A DNA stretch of 64,000 bases from the NCBI RefSeq assembly GCF_000708715.2, contig NZ_JENB01000001.1:124001-188000 (forward strand), in the 5' to 3' direction. The stretch's first letter is position 1, and each line of letters begins with the position of its first letter. Shown one piece after another: positions 52,576 to 63,072 of this stretch. The notes under the pieces were generated by a model that saw nothing but the letters and a program-made list of their open reading frames with translations, did no database searches and was not told the origin of the DNA. A program made the position numbers and the translations under genes. This DNA comes from Pseudomonas putida W15Oct28 (lineage in GTDB: Bacteria; Pseudomonadota; Gammaproteobacteria; Pseudomonadales; Pseudomonadaceae).

Positions 52576-53994
52576 TCAGGCAGCGGTAGCTGTCTGCGGT
52601 TGGGCAGAGGCTTTGGTTCTGCGCCGGTAGGCCAGCAACAGGCCCGCGTACCACAGCGGCATCACATACAACGCGGTGCGGGTGTCCGGCTCCAGCGCCA
52701 GCAGGCACAGCACGAAGATCAGGAACAGCTGCGACAGCGCGGCGGTGACCTTGCCGCCAGGCAGCTTGAACTTCGACTGCGCGTGCGCCTGCGGGTTTTG
52801 CCGGCGGTAAGCGAAGTAGGACATCAGAATCAGCGACCAGGTGACGATGATCATCACGGCAGAAATGGTCGACACCAGGGTAAACACCGTCATCACTTCA
52901 GGAATGACGAACAGCAGCGTCAGCGCAATTGCCATGCATACCCCCGAAAACACCAGCGCACGCACCGGCGTACCCGAGCCGGACAGGCGCCCGAACGCCG
53001 TCGGCGCCTGTTGTTGGTGCGACAGGCCGTAGAGCATGCGCGAGCCCGAGTAAACGCCACTGTTGGCCGACGACGCAGCCGAGGTCAGCACCACGAAGTT
53101 GATGATGCCAGCAGCAGCGGGCAATCCGCCCAGCAGGAACAACTCGACGAATGGGCTACGGTTGGCCGGCACATTGGCCCAGGAGACCACACTGATGATG
53201 CACACCAGCGAACAGATGTAGAACAGCAGGATGCGCACCGGGATGGTGTTGATCGCCTTGGGCAGGGTCTTCTCGGGGTCCTTGGCCTCTGCCGCCGCAG
53301 TACCGATCAGCTCAGTGCCGACAAAGGAGAAAATCGCGATCTGGAACCCGGCGAGGAAGCCGAGAATGCCATGCGGCATGACCACGCCTGGCGCCACCAG
53401 GTGGCTGAACGACGCCGTCACCCCGCCGGGCGTGGTATAGGAGGTGGCGACCATCACCAGGCCGGTGACCACCAGCAACACGATGGCGACAATCTTGATC
53501 AGGCCGAACCAGAACTCCACTTCACCAAAAGCCTTCACCGCCAGCATGTTCAGCCCCAGCAACAGGAACATCGTGGCAAACGCCGGCAGCCAGGTAGGTA
53601 CATCCGGGTACCAGTACTGCACGAACCCCGCCACCACCACCACGTCGCCCACTGCCGCCACCACCCAGCTGAGCCAGTACGACCAGCTGAGGATGAAGCC
53701 GGCCCGCGGCCCCAGGTAGTTGTGCACCAGGTCGGCGAACGACTCCATCTGCAGGTTGGCCAGCAGCATTTCGCCCATGGCCCGCATGATGCAGAACACG
53801 AAAAAGCCGATGATGGCGTACACCAGGATGATCGACGTGCCGGACAGCGCAATGATCTTGCCCGAGCCCATGAACAACCCGGTGCCAATAGCACCACTGA
53901 TTGAAATCAGCTGTATGTGGCGGTTTTCCAGCCGTCGCTTGAGCACTCGGCCCTCTTCTGGCGCGGTGCTTTGCGAATTGCACGTTTGATGCAT
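52576..53994 (-). CDS. Amino acid permease, CycA (D-serine/D-alanine/glycine)-like
   Basis: A 472-residue inner-membrane permease of the APC superfamily with about twelve hydrophobic segments. It starts L-K-R-R-L-E-N-R-H-I-Q-L-I-S-I-S-G-A-I-G-T-G-L-F-M-G-S-G, with a long first-helix match to CycA and GABA permease relatives. AGAGG precedes the ATG by six bases. A 343-base gap with no gene separates it from lrp. Proximity to lrp, ocd and ctlX may mean uptake of a neutral or cationic amino acid, but the substrate is not fixed by the sequence. Confidence 0.88.
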   Translation of the reverse strand: MHQTCNSQSTAPEEGRVLKRRLENRHIQLISISGAIGTGLFMGSGKIIALSGTSIILVYAIIGFFVFCIMRAMGEMLLANLQMESFADLVHNYLGPRAGFILSWSYWLSWVVAAVGDVVVVAGFVQYWYPDVPTWLPAFATMFLLLGLNMLAVKAFGEVEFWFGLIKIVAIVLLVVTGLVMVATSYTTPGGVTASFSHLVAPGVVMPHGILGFLAGFQIAIFSFVGTELIGTAAAEAKDPEKTLPKAINTIPVRILLFYICSLVCIISVVSWANVPANRSPFVELFLLGGLPAAAGIINFVVLTSAASSANSGVYSGSRMLYGLSHQQQAPTAFGRLSGSGTPVRALVFSGVCMAIALTLLFVIPEVMTVFTLVSTISAVMIIVTWSLILMSYFAYRRQNPQAHAQSKFKLPGGKVTAALSQLFLIFVLCLLALEPDTRTALYVMPLWYAGLLLAYRRRTKASAQPQTATAA

Positions 53995-54337
53995 AGTCGA
54001 CCTCTTATTCTTTTTTTGTAAAACTTCAGCGCCCCGCGCCGCACCAACTAATTGGCACTAAGGTGCAGGTTCCTGTCATTGAAAATGATAAAAGCGCAGA
54101 TAATAACGAAGACGGAGACTCACGCCCGGTGCAACTTCGCAGCGGGATTTTTTATTGTTTGAAACGCACCCTGGGTTGTGCGCCTGATACGGTTGTGCAA
54201 AAAACGGTTTCATTCTGCCAGCGGCCTTGGCCAAGCGGAACGCTACAGAATGCGCACAGCCAAAGGGATTTTTTGCACTGTGGAAAGCCTGGGTGACAGT
54301 TTGCGCAATACACCTGTCAAAAGGCCTGACCCAGCGG
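53995..54337. other. Intergenic region between the permease and lrp
   Basis: A 343-base gap that should hold the leftward permease promoter. T-rich runs occur near 54008 and 54150-54160. No open frame, RNA gene or convincing operator is seen; a sigma-54-like hexamer at 54054 has the wrong spacing. Confidence 0.5.
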
Positions 54338-54760
54338 TCACATCTTGTAGGTCGAGAGCAGGATGCTGGTCTCGGTATTCTCGATGTGCGGGATCGAGCG
54401 GATGGTGTTCAGCGCCCGGTCGAACGCTTCAAGGGTGTCGGCGCGCAGCTCTGCCATCAGGTCCCATCGACCATTGGTGGTGTGAATGGCCACCACATTA
54501 GGGTGCCCGCGTAGCGCGTGTTTGACCTCTGCGGCGTGGTGGCCGCTGATGCCGATGCTGGTAATGGCCCGCACGCCCTGGTCCAGCGCATCGGAGCGCA
54601 AGCGTACCGTGTAGCCGATGATCACGCCCTGCTCTTCGAGCCGGGTGATGCGGTTTTGCACCGTAGCCCTGGCCACCTTGAGCTTCTTCGCCAGGGTCAG
54701 CACGGGGGTACGGGCATTGTCCCGCAACAGCGCAATCAGTTCCCGATCGATAGTGTCCAT
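54338..54760 (-). CDS. Lrp/AsnC-family transcriptional regulator
   Basis: A 140-residue regulator. The N-terminal helix-turn-helix begins D-T-I-D-R-E-L-I-A-L-L-R-D-N-A-R-T and includes A-R-A-T-V-Q-N-R-I-T-R-L-E-E-Q-G-V-I. The C-terminal RAM domain ends in the beta strand N-T-E-T-S-I-L-L-S-T. It is divergent from ornithine cyclodeaminase across 191 bases, so it likely senses an amino acid such as ornithine, arginine or proline and controls ocd-ctlX. Confidence 0.9.
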   Translation of the reverse strand: MDTIDRELIALLRDNARTPVLTLAKKLKVARATVQNRITRLEEQGVIIGYTVRLRSDALDQGVRAITSIGISGHHAAEVKHALRGHPNVVAIHTTNGRWDLMAELRADTLEAFDRALNTIRSIPHIENTETSILLSTYKM

Positions 54761-54951
54761 AAGCCTGCCAAATAATCAGATTGCTACTTTGGGGTGGCAG
54801 ATTGTCTAGAAAGTTGACGAAACTGGCAACCTGCATTCTTCCTGTTGACGCAACCTTTCATCAAAATGTTCGAGCCGGCGACACTTCGATAACCCTAAGC
54901 GTTCACCCGTCAATACTTGAGGGGCAACGCACAATAACAAGGTGCAAGAGC

Positions 54952-56004
54952 ATGACGTATTTCATTGATGTTCCAACCATGTCGGACTTGGTACATGACA
55001 TTGGCGTAGCGCCGTTTATTGGCGAACTGGCCGCGGCCCTTCGGGACGACTTCAAACGCTGGCAGGAGTTTGATAAATCCGCGCGGGTTGCCAGCCATTC
55101 GGAAGTGGGCGTGATCGAACTGATGCCGGTCGCCGACAACAGCCGCTACGCCTTCAAATACGTCAACGGCCACCCGGCCAACACCGCTCGTGACCTGCAT
55201 ACGGTGATGGCCTTCGGCGTACTGGCCGATGTCGAAACCGGTTACCCGGTGCTGCTGTCCGAACTGACCATCGCCACCGCCCTGCGCACCGCAGCCACAT
55301 CGCTGATGGCAGCCCAGGCACTGGCCCGACCGAACTCGCGCAAGATGGCGCTGATCGGCAACGGCGCGCAAAGCGAATTCCAGGCGCTGGCCTTCCACAA
55401 GCACCTGGGCATCGAAGAGATCGTCGCCTACGACACCGACCCGCTGGCCACCGCCAAGCTGATTGCCAACCTCAAGGAATACAGCGGCCTCACCATTCGC
55501 CGGGCCGGCTCGGTGGCCGAAGCCGTGAAAGGCGTGGACATCATCACCACGGTGACGGCCGACAAGGCCTACGCCACCATCATCACCCCCGACATGCTCG
55601 AACCCGGCATGCACCTGAATGCCGTGGGCGGTGACTGCCCGGGCAAGACCGAGCTACACGCCGACGTGCTGCGCAACGCCCGGGTGTTCGTCGAGTACGA
55701 GCCGCAAACCCGTATTGAAGGCGACATCCAGCAGTTGCCAGCGGACTTCCCGGTGGTTGACCTGTGGCGCGTGCTGCGCGGCGAAACCGAGGGCCGCCAG
55801 TCTGACAGCCAGGTCACCGTATTCGACTCGGTGGGCTTTGCTCTGGAGGACTACACCGTACTACGTTACGTATTACAGCAAGCAGAAAAGCGCGGCATGG
55901 GCACGAAGATCGACCTGGTGCCATGGGTGGAAGACGACCCGAAAGACCTGTTCAGCCACACCCGCGGCCGCGCCGCAAAAAGCCGCATCCGACGCGTTGC
56001 CTAA
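54952..56004 (+). CDS. ocd: Ornithine cyclodeaminase
   Basis: A 350-residue NAD-dependent enzyme of the ornithine cyclodeaminase/mu-crystallin family. It converts L-ornithine to L-proline with release of ammonia. The sequence reads as essentially the well-studied P. putida enzyme from its first residues, M-T-Y-F-I-D-V-P-T-M-S-D-L. The dinucleotide-binding motif is L-I-G-N-G-A-Q-S-E near 130, and the D-x-x-x-x-G-K-T-E-L-like G-G-D-C-P-G-K-T-E-L segment holds the catalytic aspartate. The open frame reaches 54781, but the ATG at 54952 gives the known length. ctlX follows 26 bases later, probably in one operon, and an Lrp regulator is divergent. Confidence 0.95.
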   Translation: MTYFIDVPTMSDLVHDIGVAPFIGELAAALRDDFKRWQEFDKSARVASHSEVGVIELMPVADNSRYAFKYVNGHPANTARDLHTVMAFGVLADVETGYPVLLSELTIATALRTAATSLMAAQALARPNSRKMALIGNGAQSEFQALAFHKHLGIEEIVAYDTDPLATAKLIANLKEYSGLTIRRAGSVAEAVKGVDIITTVTADKAYATIITPDMLEPGMHLNAVGGDCPGKTELHADVLRNARVFVEYEPQTRIEGDIQQLPADFPVVDLWRVLRGETEGRQSDSQVTVFDSVGFALEDYTVLRYVLQQAEKRGMGTKIDLVPWVEDDPKDLFSHTRGRAAKSRIRRVA

Positions 56005-56030
56005 CCCAGCTTCCTACCCGGTACTTCCAG

Positions 56031-56984
56031 ATGGCATTCCCAACGCGTTCGATTCAAGCACCTGCGGCAGTGGTCATGGTCCGGCCACATGCCTTCACGC
56101 CCAACCCGGAAACGGCAGCCGACAATTCGTTCCAGCGCAGCAGCCCCGATATCGCGGCGCAAGCCCTGGCCGATGTGGCACGCGATGAAGTCACCCAGGC
56201 CGCCGGCAGGCTGGAGGCCGAAGGTGTACGCGTGCACCTGTTCGACGATTTCGGCGAACACAACACCCCGGACTCGGTCTTCCCCAACAACTGGTTCTCC
56301 ACCCACCCTGGCGGGCACATCGCGATCTACTCGATGTACTCGCGCAACCGCCGCCGCGAACGGCGCGCGGATGTGATCGAGATGCTAAAGCACGATTACC
56401 GCGTGCAGGACGTGATCGACTATTCGGGGCTGGAGCAGGATGAACTGTTTCTTGAAGGGACCGGTGCCATGGTGTTCGACCACCTCTCGCGGGTTGCCTA
56501 CACCGCGCGCTCCAACCGCGCCGACCCGATAGCCCTGGAGCGCTTCAGCACGCACTTCAACTTCGAGCCGATGGTATTCGACACCGCCGACGAGCAAGGC
56601 ACGCCGATCTACCACACCAACGTACTGATGTGCGTGGCGACCGAGTTTGCACTGGTGGGTTTTGGCACGTTCACCAACAAGGCGCGGGCCGAGGAAGTGC
56701 GCATGCGGCTGATCGAGTCGGGCCGCGACGTGATTGACCTGAGCAACCAGCAGATCAGCCAGTTTGCCGGCAATGCCATCGAACTGTCCGGGCGTGACGG
56801 GCGCATTCTGGCGCTGTCACGCAAGGCCTACGACAGCCTGACCGGTGAGCAGCGCCAGCGCATCGAGCGCTCGGCGCGGCTGGTACCGCTGGACGTGCCC
56901 ACCATCGAGATGGCCGGCGGCTCGGTGCGCTGCATGATTGCCGGCATTCATCTGTCGCCACGCTTGGCTGCGGCCTGCGCCTGA
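56031..56984 (+). CDS. ctlX: Citrulline hydrolase CtlX, amidinotransferase superfamily
   Basis: A 317-residue enzyme of the amidinotransferase/dimethylarginine hydrolase fold. The N-terminal V-V-M-V-R-P-H-A-F-T-P-N-P-E-T, the catalytic Asp/Glu region F-L-E-G-T-G-A-M-V-F-D, the histidine in I-Y-H-T-N-V-L-M and the nucleophile cysteine in G-G-S-V-R-C-M-I are visible. CtlX proteins are reported to release ornithine from citrulline. Placed after ocd, it supports a citrulline to ornithine to proline route. The frame is open from 55923 in overlap with ocd; the ATG at 56031 is preferred. A terminator-like hairpin follows. Confidence 0.85.
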   Translation: MAFPTRSIQAPAAVVMVRPHAFTPNPETAADNSFQRSSPDIAAQALADVARDEVTQAAGRLEAEGVRVHLFDDFGEHNTPDSVFPNNWFSTHPGGHIAIYSMYSRNRRRERRADVIEMLKHDYRVQDVIDYSGLEQDELFLEGTGAMVFDHLSRVAYTARSNRADPIALERFSTHFNFEPMVFDTADEQGTPIYHTNVLMCVATEFALVGFGTFTNKARAEEVRMRLIESGRDVIDLSNQQISQFAGNAIELSGRDGRILALSRKAYDSLTGEQRQRIERSARLVPLDVPTIEMAGGSVRCMIAGIHLSPRLAAACA

Positions 56985-57011
56985 CCAATCAACCGTCGGC
57001 CGACTCGATCT

Positions 57012-57099
57012 CCTGTGGGAGCGGGCACGCCCGCGAAGGCTCCAACACGGTGCCTGGCACGGGCTCCGCCCGTGTTCGCGGGCACGCCCGCTCCCACAG
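57012..57099. repeat. Inverted pair of a second REP type (TGGGAGCGGGCACGCCCGCG)
   Basis: A left arm CCTGTGGGAGCGGGCACGCC and an inverted right arm ending GCCCGCTCCCACAG surround a short centre containing GGGC-type hairpins. The core GTGGGAGCGGGC/GCCCGC is the common P. putida REP sequence and differs from the GAGCGGCCTTGTG element seen elsewhere. Confidence 0.8.
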
Positions 57100-57111
57100 T
57101 GATGTGAGCTG

Positions 57112-57147
57112 CGCCCCGGTGTAGGATACCCATCCAACACCGGGGCG
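57112..57147. terminator. Long hairpin after ctlX, probable terminator
   Basis: CGCCCCGGTGT (57112-57122) pairs perfectly with ACACCGGGGCG (57137-57147). The loop contains a further GGAT/ATCC pair. It separates the convergent ctlX and LysR genes. The T tract is weak, so it may need Rho or act mainly as a barrier. Confidence 0.65.
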
Positions 57148-57173
57148 TTGAATTCCACATTCCGCCCAGATCG

Positions 57174-58055
57174 TCAGATCCCACCACCCGCCAGCAGTTG
57201 TGTCATGACCTCGGCCAATGCCTTGACCATCACGTCTGCCGTCGGCCGGTGGACGATAACGATTTCATAGCTGTCGACCTCCGGCAGCCCCTGCCCTGCC
57301 CCCAACACCCGGTGCTCACCCGTGGCCGCCCTTGGTGGCAGCAGGCTGATGCCCATGCCATCGGCAACTGCCGCCTGGATACCGCTGAGGCTGGAACTGG
57401 TGAAACTGATGCGCCAGCGCCGGCCCATGCTTTCGATAGCGTTGATCATGTCCTCGCGGTACAGGCCACGCGGCGGGAAGGTCACCAGCGGGATCGGGTC
57501 CAGCTCGAAGGCGGGGGTGCGCGCACTGTCGATCCATTGCAGGCGCTCGGGCCAGCAGGCCACGCCCTCCCGGGTGTTGCGCCGCTGCTTGAGCAGCACC
57601 AGGTCGAGCTCACCGTTGTCGTAGGCCTGGCTGAGGTCGCGGCACAGGCCGCTGGTCACTTCCAGTTTCACTTGCGGGTGCAGCCGGCTGAACGCCGACA
57701 GCGCATTGGTGGTGCGCCCGCCAACGAAGTCCTCAGGCACGCCCAGGCGGACGGTGGTGCCTACCATCGCCCCGGCCAGGGCTTCGAGCATCTGGTCATT
57801 CAGCGCCAGCATGTGCCGGGCATAGCCGAGCAAGGTCTGCCCGGCGTCGGTCGGCAGCACATCGCGGTTACCCCGCACCAGCAAGCGGTGGCCAACCATG
57901 TCTTCCAGGCGGCGGACCTTTTGGCTGATGGTCGACTGGGTCGAGTGCAGGCGCGCCGCCGCCGTGGTGAAGCTGCCGCAATCGGCCACCACCACAATGG
58001 CGCGTAGCAGGTCGAGGTCGAACAGGGCTCTATTCGATTTCACGCTGATAGACAT
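57174..58055 (-). CDS. LysR-family transcriptional regulator
   Basis: A 293-residue regulator with the N-terminal winged helix-turn-helix (L-D-L-L-R-A-I-V-V-V-A-D-C-G-S-F-T-T-A-A then S-T-Q-S-T-I-S-Q-K-V-R-R-L-E) and a periplasmic-binding-protein-like effector domain. The open frame extends to a GTG at 58097; the ATG at 58055 is chosen for the typical N-terminus, but the longer form cannot be excluded. It lies just after gamma-glutamyltransferase on the same strand (three bases from the longer form), so it may form an operon with it. Target unknown. Confidence 0.85.
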   Translation of the reverse strand: MSISVKSNRALFDLDLLRAIVVVADCGSFTTAAARLHSTQSTISQKVRRLEDMVGHRLLVRGNRDVLPTDAGQTLLGYARHMLALNDQMLEALAGAMVGTTVRLGVPEDFVGGRTTNALSAFSRLHPQVKLEVTSGLCRDLSQAYDNGELDLVLLKQRRNTREGVACWPERLQWIDSARTPAFELDPIPLVTFPPRGLYREDMINAIESMGRRWRISFTSSSLSGIQAAVADGMGISLLPPRAATGEHRVLGAGQGLPEVDSYEIVIVHRPTADVMVKALAEVMTQLLAGGGI

Positions 58056-58099
58056 CTTGGTATTCAACTGCTGAATGGCAAGACTGCGTTCTATCACGG

Positions 58100-59890
58100 C
58101 TAGTCGCCCAGGGCCACACCTTCACGCCGTGGGTCGGCGCCACCGGACCAGCCATCGCCGCTGCGCTGGATGATCTGCATGCCGCTGGTCATGGTCATCG
58201 GTGTCACCTCATGGCCCCAGGCCGCCAGTTGGCGGACAAGCGCTGGGCTGGCCAGCCCGGCTTCCACTTCGGTGCCGGCATTGCGGCTGCCGAAGTTGGG
58301 CAGGCCGGCAGCCTGCTGCGGGTCGAGCTGCCAATCCAGCAAGCCGATCAGGGCCTTGTTCACGTAGCCAATGATCTGCGAGCCGCCCGGCGAACCAAGG
58401 CTGGCCACAAACTCGCCAGAAGCACGCGAGAACACCAATGTCGGCGCCATCGCCGACAGCGGCCGCTTGCCCGGCTGTACCCGGTTGGCCACGGGCTTGC
58501 CGTGCTCCTGGGGGATAAACGAAAAGTCGGTCAGATGGTTGTTGAGCAAGAAGCCCCTGACCATCAGGTGCGAACCGAACGCGGCCTCCACCGAGGTGGT
58601 CATGGCCAATGCCTGGCCGCTGTCATCCACTGCGCTGAGGTGCGAAGTGGAAATGCGCAAAGGCGAGCGATCGGGTGCCAGGGCCAGGTCGGCGCCTTGG
58701 GGCTGGCCCGGGCGAGCGCGCTTCATGCTGTGATCACCGATCTGCGCTGCTCGGCTGGCCAGGTAGGTGGCGTCGGTCAGGGCTTTGACCGGGACCGGCA
58801 CGTAGTCGCTGTCGCCCAGGTACTGAGCGCGGTCGGCATAGGCCAGGCGCTCGGCTTCGGCGATGAGGTGCACGGCCAGCGGCGGTGCCTCCAGGCCTGC
58901 CGGGGACGCGCTCGCCAGCGGCCGCAGCGCCGCCAGGTCGCGCTGTGGCGTGGCGCGCTGCACGGCTTCAAGCATGCCCAGCGTCTGCAACACCGTCACC
59001 CCACCCGACGATGGCGGCGGCATACCGCAGATACGCCAGGCCTTGTAGGGGCCGCACACTGGCTCGCGTTCCTTGGCGGTGTACTGCTCAAGGTCTTGTA
59101 ATGACAGATAACCGGCATTGGCATGGCTGCGCACCTTGGCCACGATGGCCCGGGCGATTTCACCGGTGTAGAACGCCTGGGGCCCGTGCGCGGCAATCTG
59201 CTCGAACGTTTGCGCAAGTTCGGGGTTGCGCAACGTCGTGCCCACCGGCAGCGGCTTGCCCTTTTCATCCAGGAAGTAGCGCGCCATGGCGGGTGAACGA
59301 GCGATATACGGGTCACCTGCCACCAGGGTGTGAAGGCGTGCGGAAACCGGGAAGCCGTTACGAGCCAACTTGATGGCCGGGGCAAAGAGTTGCTGCCAAG
59401 GCAGCTTGCCGTGCTGCTCGTGAGCCAGTTTCAGCGCGCGCAGTACACCGGGCACACCCACTGAACGCCCGCCGATCTGCGCCGACCTGAACGGCATCGG
59501 TGAACCATCGGCTTGCAAGAACAGTTTTTCCGTTACCTGCGCCGGGGCTGCCTCGCGGCCGTCGAAAGCCTGCACGCGTTTGCCGTCCCAGTAGAGGATA
59601 AAGGCCCCGCCACCGATGCCGCTGGATTGCGGCTCGACCAGGGTCAGCACCATTTGCATGGCGATGGCCGCGTCGATGGCGCTGCCACCGGCACGCAGCA
59701 TCGCCCGCCCCGCTTCGCTGGCCAGCGGGTTGGCGGCGGCGACCATATGCCGGTCGGCGTGCACAGGCTGCAGGCCAGTGCGGTAGCCGGAGGCCAGTTC
59801 AGGTGGCGCGGGCAACACCTGGTCGGCACAGGCCCACCCACTCGCGACCGCCAGGCACAGCGCGCTCATCAGCGGTGTGGAGAACTTCAT
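58100..59890 (-). CDS. ggt: Gamma-glutamyltransferase
   Basis: A 596-residue periplasmic enzyme precursor. Signal peptide at 1-22 (ending W-A-C-A-D), large-subunit motifs A-N-P-L-A-S-E-A-G and S-S-G-I-G-G-G-A-F, and the autocleavage/nucleophile threonine in R-I-S-T-S-H-L-S-A-V-D near 413. Serine replaces the second threonine of the usual T-T-H, which relatives tolerate. G-S-P-G-G-S-Q-I-I-G provides the oxyanion loop. It hydrolyses or transfers gamma-glutamyl groups, for example from glutathione. It is co-directional with the LysR gene and divergent from the ankyrin gene. Confidence 0.92.
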   Translation of the reverse strand: MKFSTPLMSALCLAVASGWACADQVLPAPPELASGYRTGLQPVHADRHMVAAANPLASEAGRAMLRAGGSAIDAAIAMQMVLTLVEPQSSGIGGGAFILYWDGKRVQAFDGREAAPAQVTEKLFLQADGSPMPFRSAQIGGRSVGVPGVLRALKLAHEQHGKLPWQQLFAPAIKLARNGFPVSARLHTLVAGDPYIARSPAMARYFLDEKGKPLPVGTTLRNPELAQTFEQIAAHGPQAFYTGEIARAIVAKVRSHANAGYLSLQDLEQYTAKEREPVCGPYKAWRICGMPPPSSGGVTVLQTLGMLEAVQRATPQRDLAALRPLASASPAGLEAPPLAVHLIAEAERLAYADRAQYLGDSDYVPVPVKALTDATYLASRAAQIGDHSMKRARPGQPQGADLALAPDRSPLRISTSHLSAVDDSGQALAMTTSVEAAFGSHLMVRGFLLNNHLTDFSFIPQEHGKPVANRVQPGKRPLSAMAPTLVFSRASGEFVASLGSPGGSQIIGYVNKALIGLLDWQLDPQQAAGLPNFGSRNAGTEVEAGLASPALVRQLAAWGHEVTPMTMTSGMQIIQRSGDGWSGGADPRREGVALGD

Positions 59891-60005
59891 CGTTTTGCTT
59901 CCTGCCTTGTCTATTCAGCAGGCCACTGTGGGTCATGCGCAAACTTAACTTCAAGACTTGGTGTGATTTTTCTAGGATGCTGGGAGGTCAATCAGGAGCC
60001 ACCCC

Positions 60006-60656
60006 ATGCGTAGATCAGCCGCAGCCATGCTGCTAGCCCTGTTCACCAGCCTTGCCGCCCACGCCGAGAACACCACCATGGACAACCGCCTGCACAACGC
60101 CGCCCGCCAGGACGACGTGCGCACCCTGCAACAGTTGCTGACACAAGGTGCCCCACTGGACAGCCGTGATGAGCAAGGCCGCACTGCCCTGCTGGTGGCC
60201 ACCCACGGCAACCAGGTTGCGGCGGCCCAAGCGCTGATCGAGGCCGGTGCCGACGTGAACGCGAAAGACAAGATTGATGACAGCCCCTATCTGTACGCCG
60301 GTGCCCGCGGCCTCAACGACATCCTGCGGCTGACCTTGAGCCACGGCGCCGACCTCAAGAGCACCAACCGCTACGGGGGAACTGCGTTGATCCCTGCGGC
60401 CGAGCGTGGGCATGTCGAGACCGTGCAGATGCTGATCGACGCTGGGGTGGACGTGAACCACCTGAACCGGCTGCACTGGACCGCGCTCATGGAGGCAGTG
60501 ATCCTGGGGGATGGCGGACCGCGACATGTGGAGATTGTGCGCCGGCTGCTGGCGGCGGGCGCGGATCGGCAGATTGCCGACAAGGACGGGGTTACCGCGC
60601 TGGAGCATGCGCGCCAGCGAGGGTACCGAGAAATGGAGACGCTACTGACCCGCTGA
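60006..60656 (+). CDS. Exported ankyrin-repeat protein
   Basis: A 216-residue protein with a signal peptide (R-R-S-A-A-A-M-L-L-A-L-F-T-S-L-A-A-H-A) followed by about five ankyrin repeats. The clearest are G-R-T-A-L-L-V-A-T-H-G-N and G-G-T-A-L-I-P-A-A-E-R-G-H-V-E-T-V, with the V-N loops D-V-N-A-K-D and D-V-N-H-L-N. AGGAG lies eight bases before the ATG. Small periplasmic ankyrin proteins of pseudomonads (such as AnkB beside catalase) are sometimes linked to oxidative stress; no such partner is adjacent here. It is monocistronic and followed by a repeat pair. Confidence 0.9.
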   Translation: MRRSAAAMLLALFTSLAAHAENTTMDNRLHNAARQDDVRTLQQLLTQGAPLDSRDEQGRTALLVATHGNQVAAAQALIEAGADVNAKDKIDDSPYLYAGARGLNDILRLTLSHGADLKSTNRYGGTALIPAAERGHVETVQMLIDAGVDVNHLNRLHWTALMEAVILGDGGPRHVEIVRRLLAAGADRQIADKDGVTALEHARQRGYREMETLLTR

Positions 60657-60678
60657 TTTGCCGCCGGATACGATCCTT

Positions 60679-60794
60679 GTAGGAGCGGCCTTGCGTCGCG
60701 ATAGGGCCGCAAAGCGGCCCCAGCAATTTATGCGGCGAAGCTGAAATGTTGGGGGCGCTGCGCACCCCGTTCGCGACACAAGGCCGCTCCTACA
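60679..60794. repeat. Inverted pair of the GAGCGGCCTTGTGTCG intergenic repeat
   Basis: The left arm starts TGTAGGAGCGGCC (with one changed base in the core, TTGCGTCG), and the right arm ends GACACAAGGCCGCTCCTACA. Inner hairpins GGGCCGC-AAA-GCGGCCC and GGGCGC/GCGCAC are seen. It lies between the convergent ankyrin and pobA genes. Confidence 0.85.
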
Positions 60795-60818
60795 GGAAGG
60801 GCGTTGCGCAATGGCAGG

Positions 60819-62066
<1,248 letters not shown>

Positions 62067-62178
62067 TTAGGGTTTGCCCTTGCATTTTTACTGGCAAAAA
62101 TTGCCCATTAAGTGTGCTATTCCATGAATAACCTGCACTTTTACAAAAATCGTTCGATTAACGGACAGACCTACCCGC

Positions 62179-63057
62179 ATGAAATCCACCCTCCCCGGCG
62201 TCCCCTTGTTCAAGCTGTATGGCGAAAACCAGGCCTGGCCCGGCACCGACCTGCTGCACTGCGAGTCCATCCCGGCGCGTAGCCGTTTGCACCACTGGGA
62301 AATCAAGCCGCACCAGCATGCCGAGCTGTTCCAGCTGCTTTACGTACAGCGCGGCCAGGCCCAGGTGGAGGTCGAAGGCGTGCGCAGTGCCATCGGCGAG
62401 GCGGCGATCCAGGTGGTGCCGCCGATGACCGTGCATGGCTTTCGCTTCAGTGCCGATATCCAGGGGTATGTGCTGACGTTTGGCACCGCACTGGTGGCAA
62501 ACCTGGAACAGCGCCTGGGCGCGCCGCTGACGGTGCTGGCGAAACCGGCGTGTTACCCGCTAGGCCAGGACCGTGTGCACCTGCGCAGCCTGATCGGCAC
62601 CTTGCACCAGGAGTACCAGGGCAATGCCCCCGCGCGGGCGGCCATGCTCGAAGCGCTGGTGACCGCGCTGATGGTGTGGATCAGCCGCCGCCAGCAGTTG
62701 GGGCAAGCGCCGCGCAATCGCGATGAACGTGACCGCCAGTTGTTGGGGCAGTACCTGCGACTGGTCGAAGCGCATTACCGCGAGCACCTGTCGGTGGAGG
62801 ACTTCGCCGCGCGATTGAATGTGCCGAGCCTGCAACTGAACCAGTTGTGCCGGGCGCTGAGTGGCCAGACTGCGCTGCAGGTGCTGCACCAACGCTTGCT
62901 GTTGGAGGCGCGGCGCAACCTGATTTATACGCGGATGAGTATCGGGCAGCTGTCGGATAACCTGGGGTTCACCGACCCGACTTACTTTGCCCGGTGGTTC
63001 AAGCGCTTGAGTGGGCAGACGCCCAATGGGTATCGCAGGTCGGTGCAGCCGGAATGA
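62179..63057 (+). CDS. pobR: AraC-family activator PobR
   Basis: A 292-residue regulator. An N-terminal cupin-like ligand domain (H-Q-H-A-E-L-F-Q-L-L-Y-V near 45) is followed by the two-helix-turn-helix AraC domain (about 190-290) with R-M-S-I-G-Q-L-S-D-N-L-G-F-T-D-P-T-Y-F-A-R-W-F-K. In the P. putida group, pobA is controlled by an AraC-type PobR responsive to 4-hydroxybenzoate, unlike the IclR-type PobR of Acinetobacter. The divergent position fits. Confidence 0.93.
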   Translation: MKSTLPGVPLFKLYGENQAWPGTDLLHCESIPARSRLHHWEIKPHQHAELFQLLYVQRGQAQVEVEGVRSAIGEAAIQVVPPMTVHGFRFSADIQGYVLTFGTALVANLEQRLGAPLTVLAKPACYPLGQDRVHLRSLIGTLHQEYQGNAPARAAMLEALVTALMVWISRRQQLGQAPRNRDERDRQLLGQYLRLVEAHYREHLSVEDFAARLNVPSLQLNQLCRALSGQTALQVLHQRLLLEARRNLIYTRMSIGQLSDNLGFTDPTYFARWFKRLSGQTPNGYRRSVQPE

Positions 63058-63072
63058 ATTGTGGCTGACTGT

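Noticed and set aside
54054..54069. Sigma-54-like promoter (TTGGCAC...TGCA)
   Set aside because: The spacing between the GG and GC elements is one base short, and no gene begins downstream on that strand.
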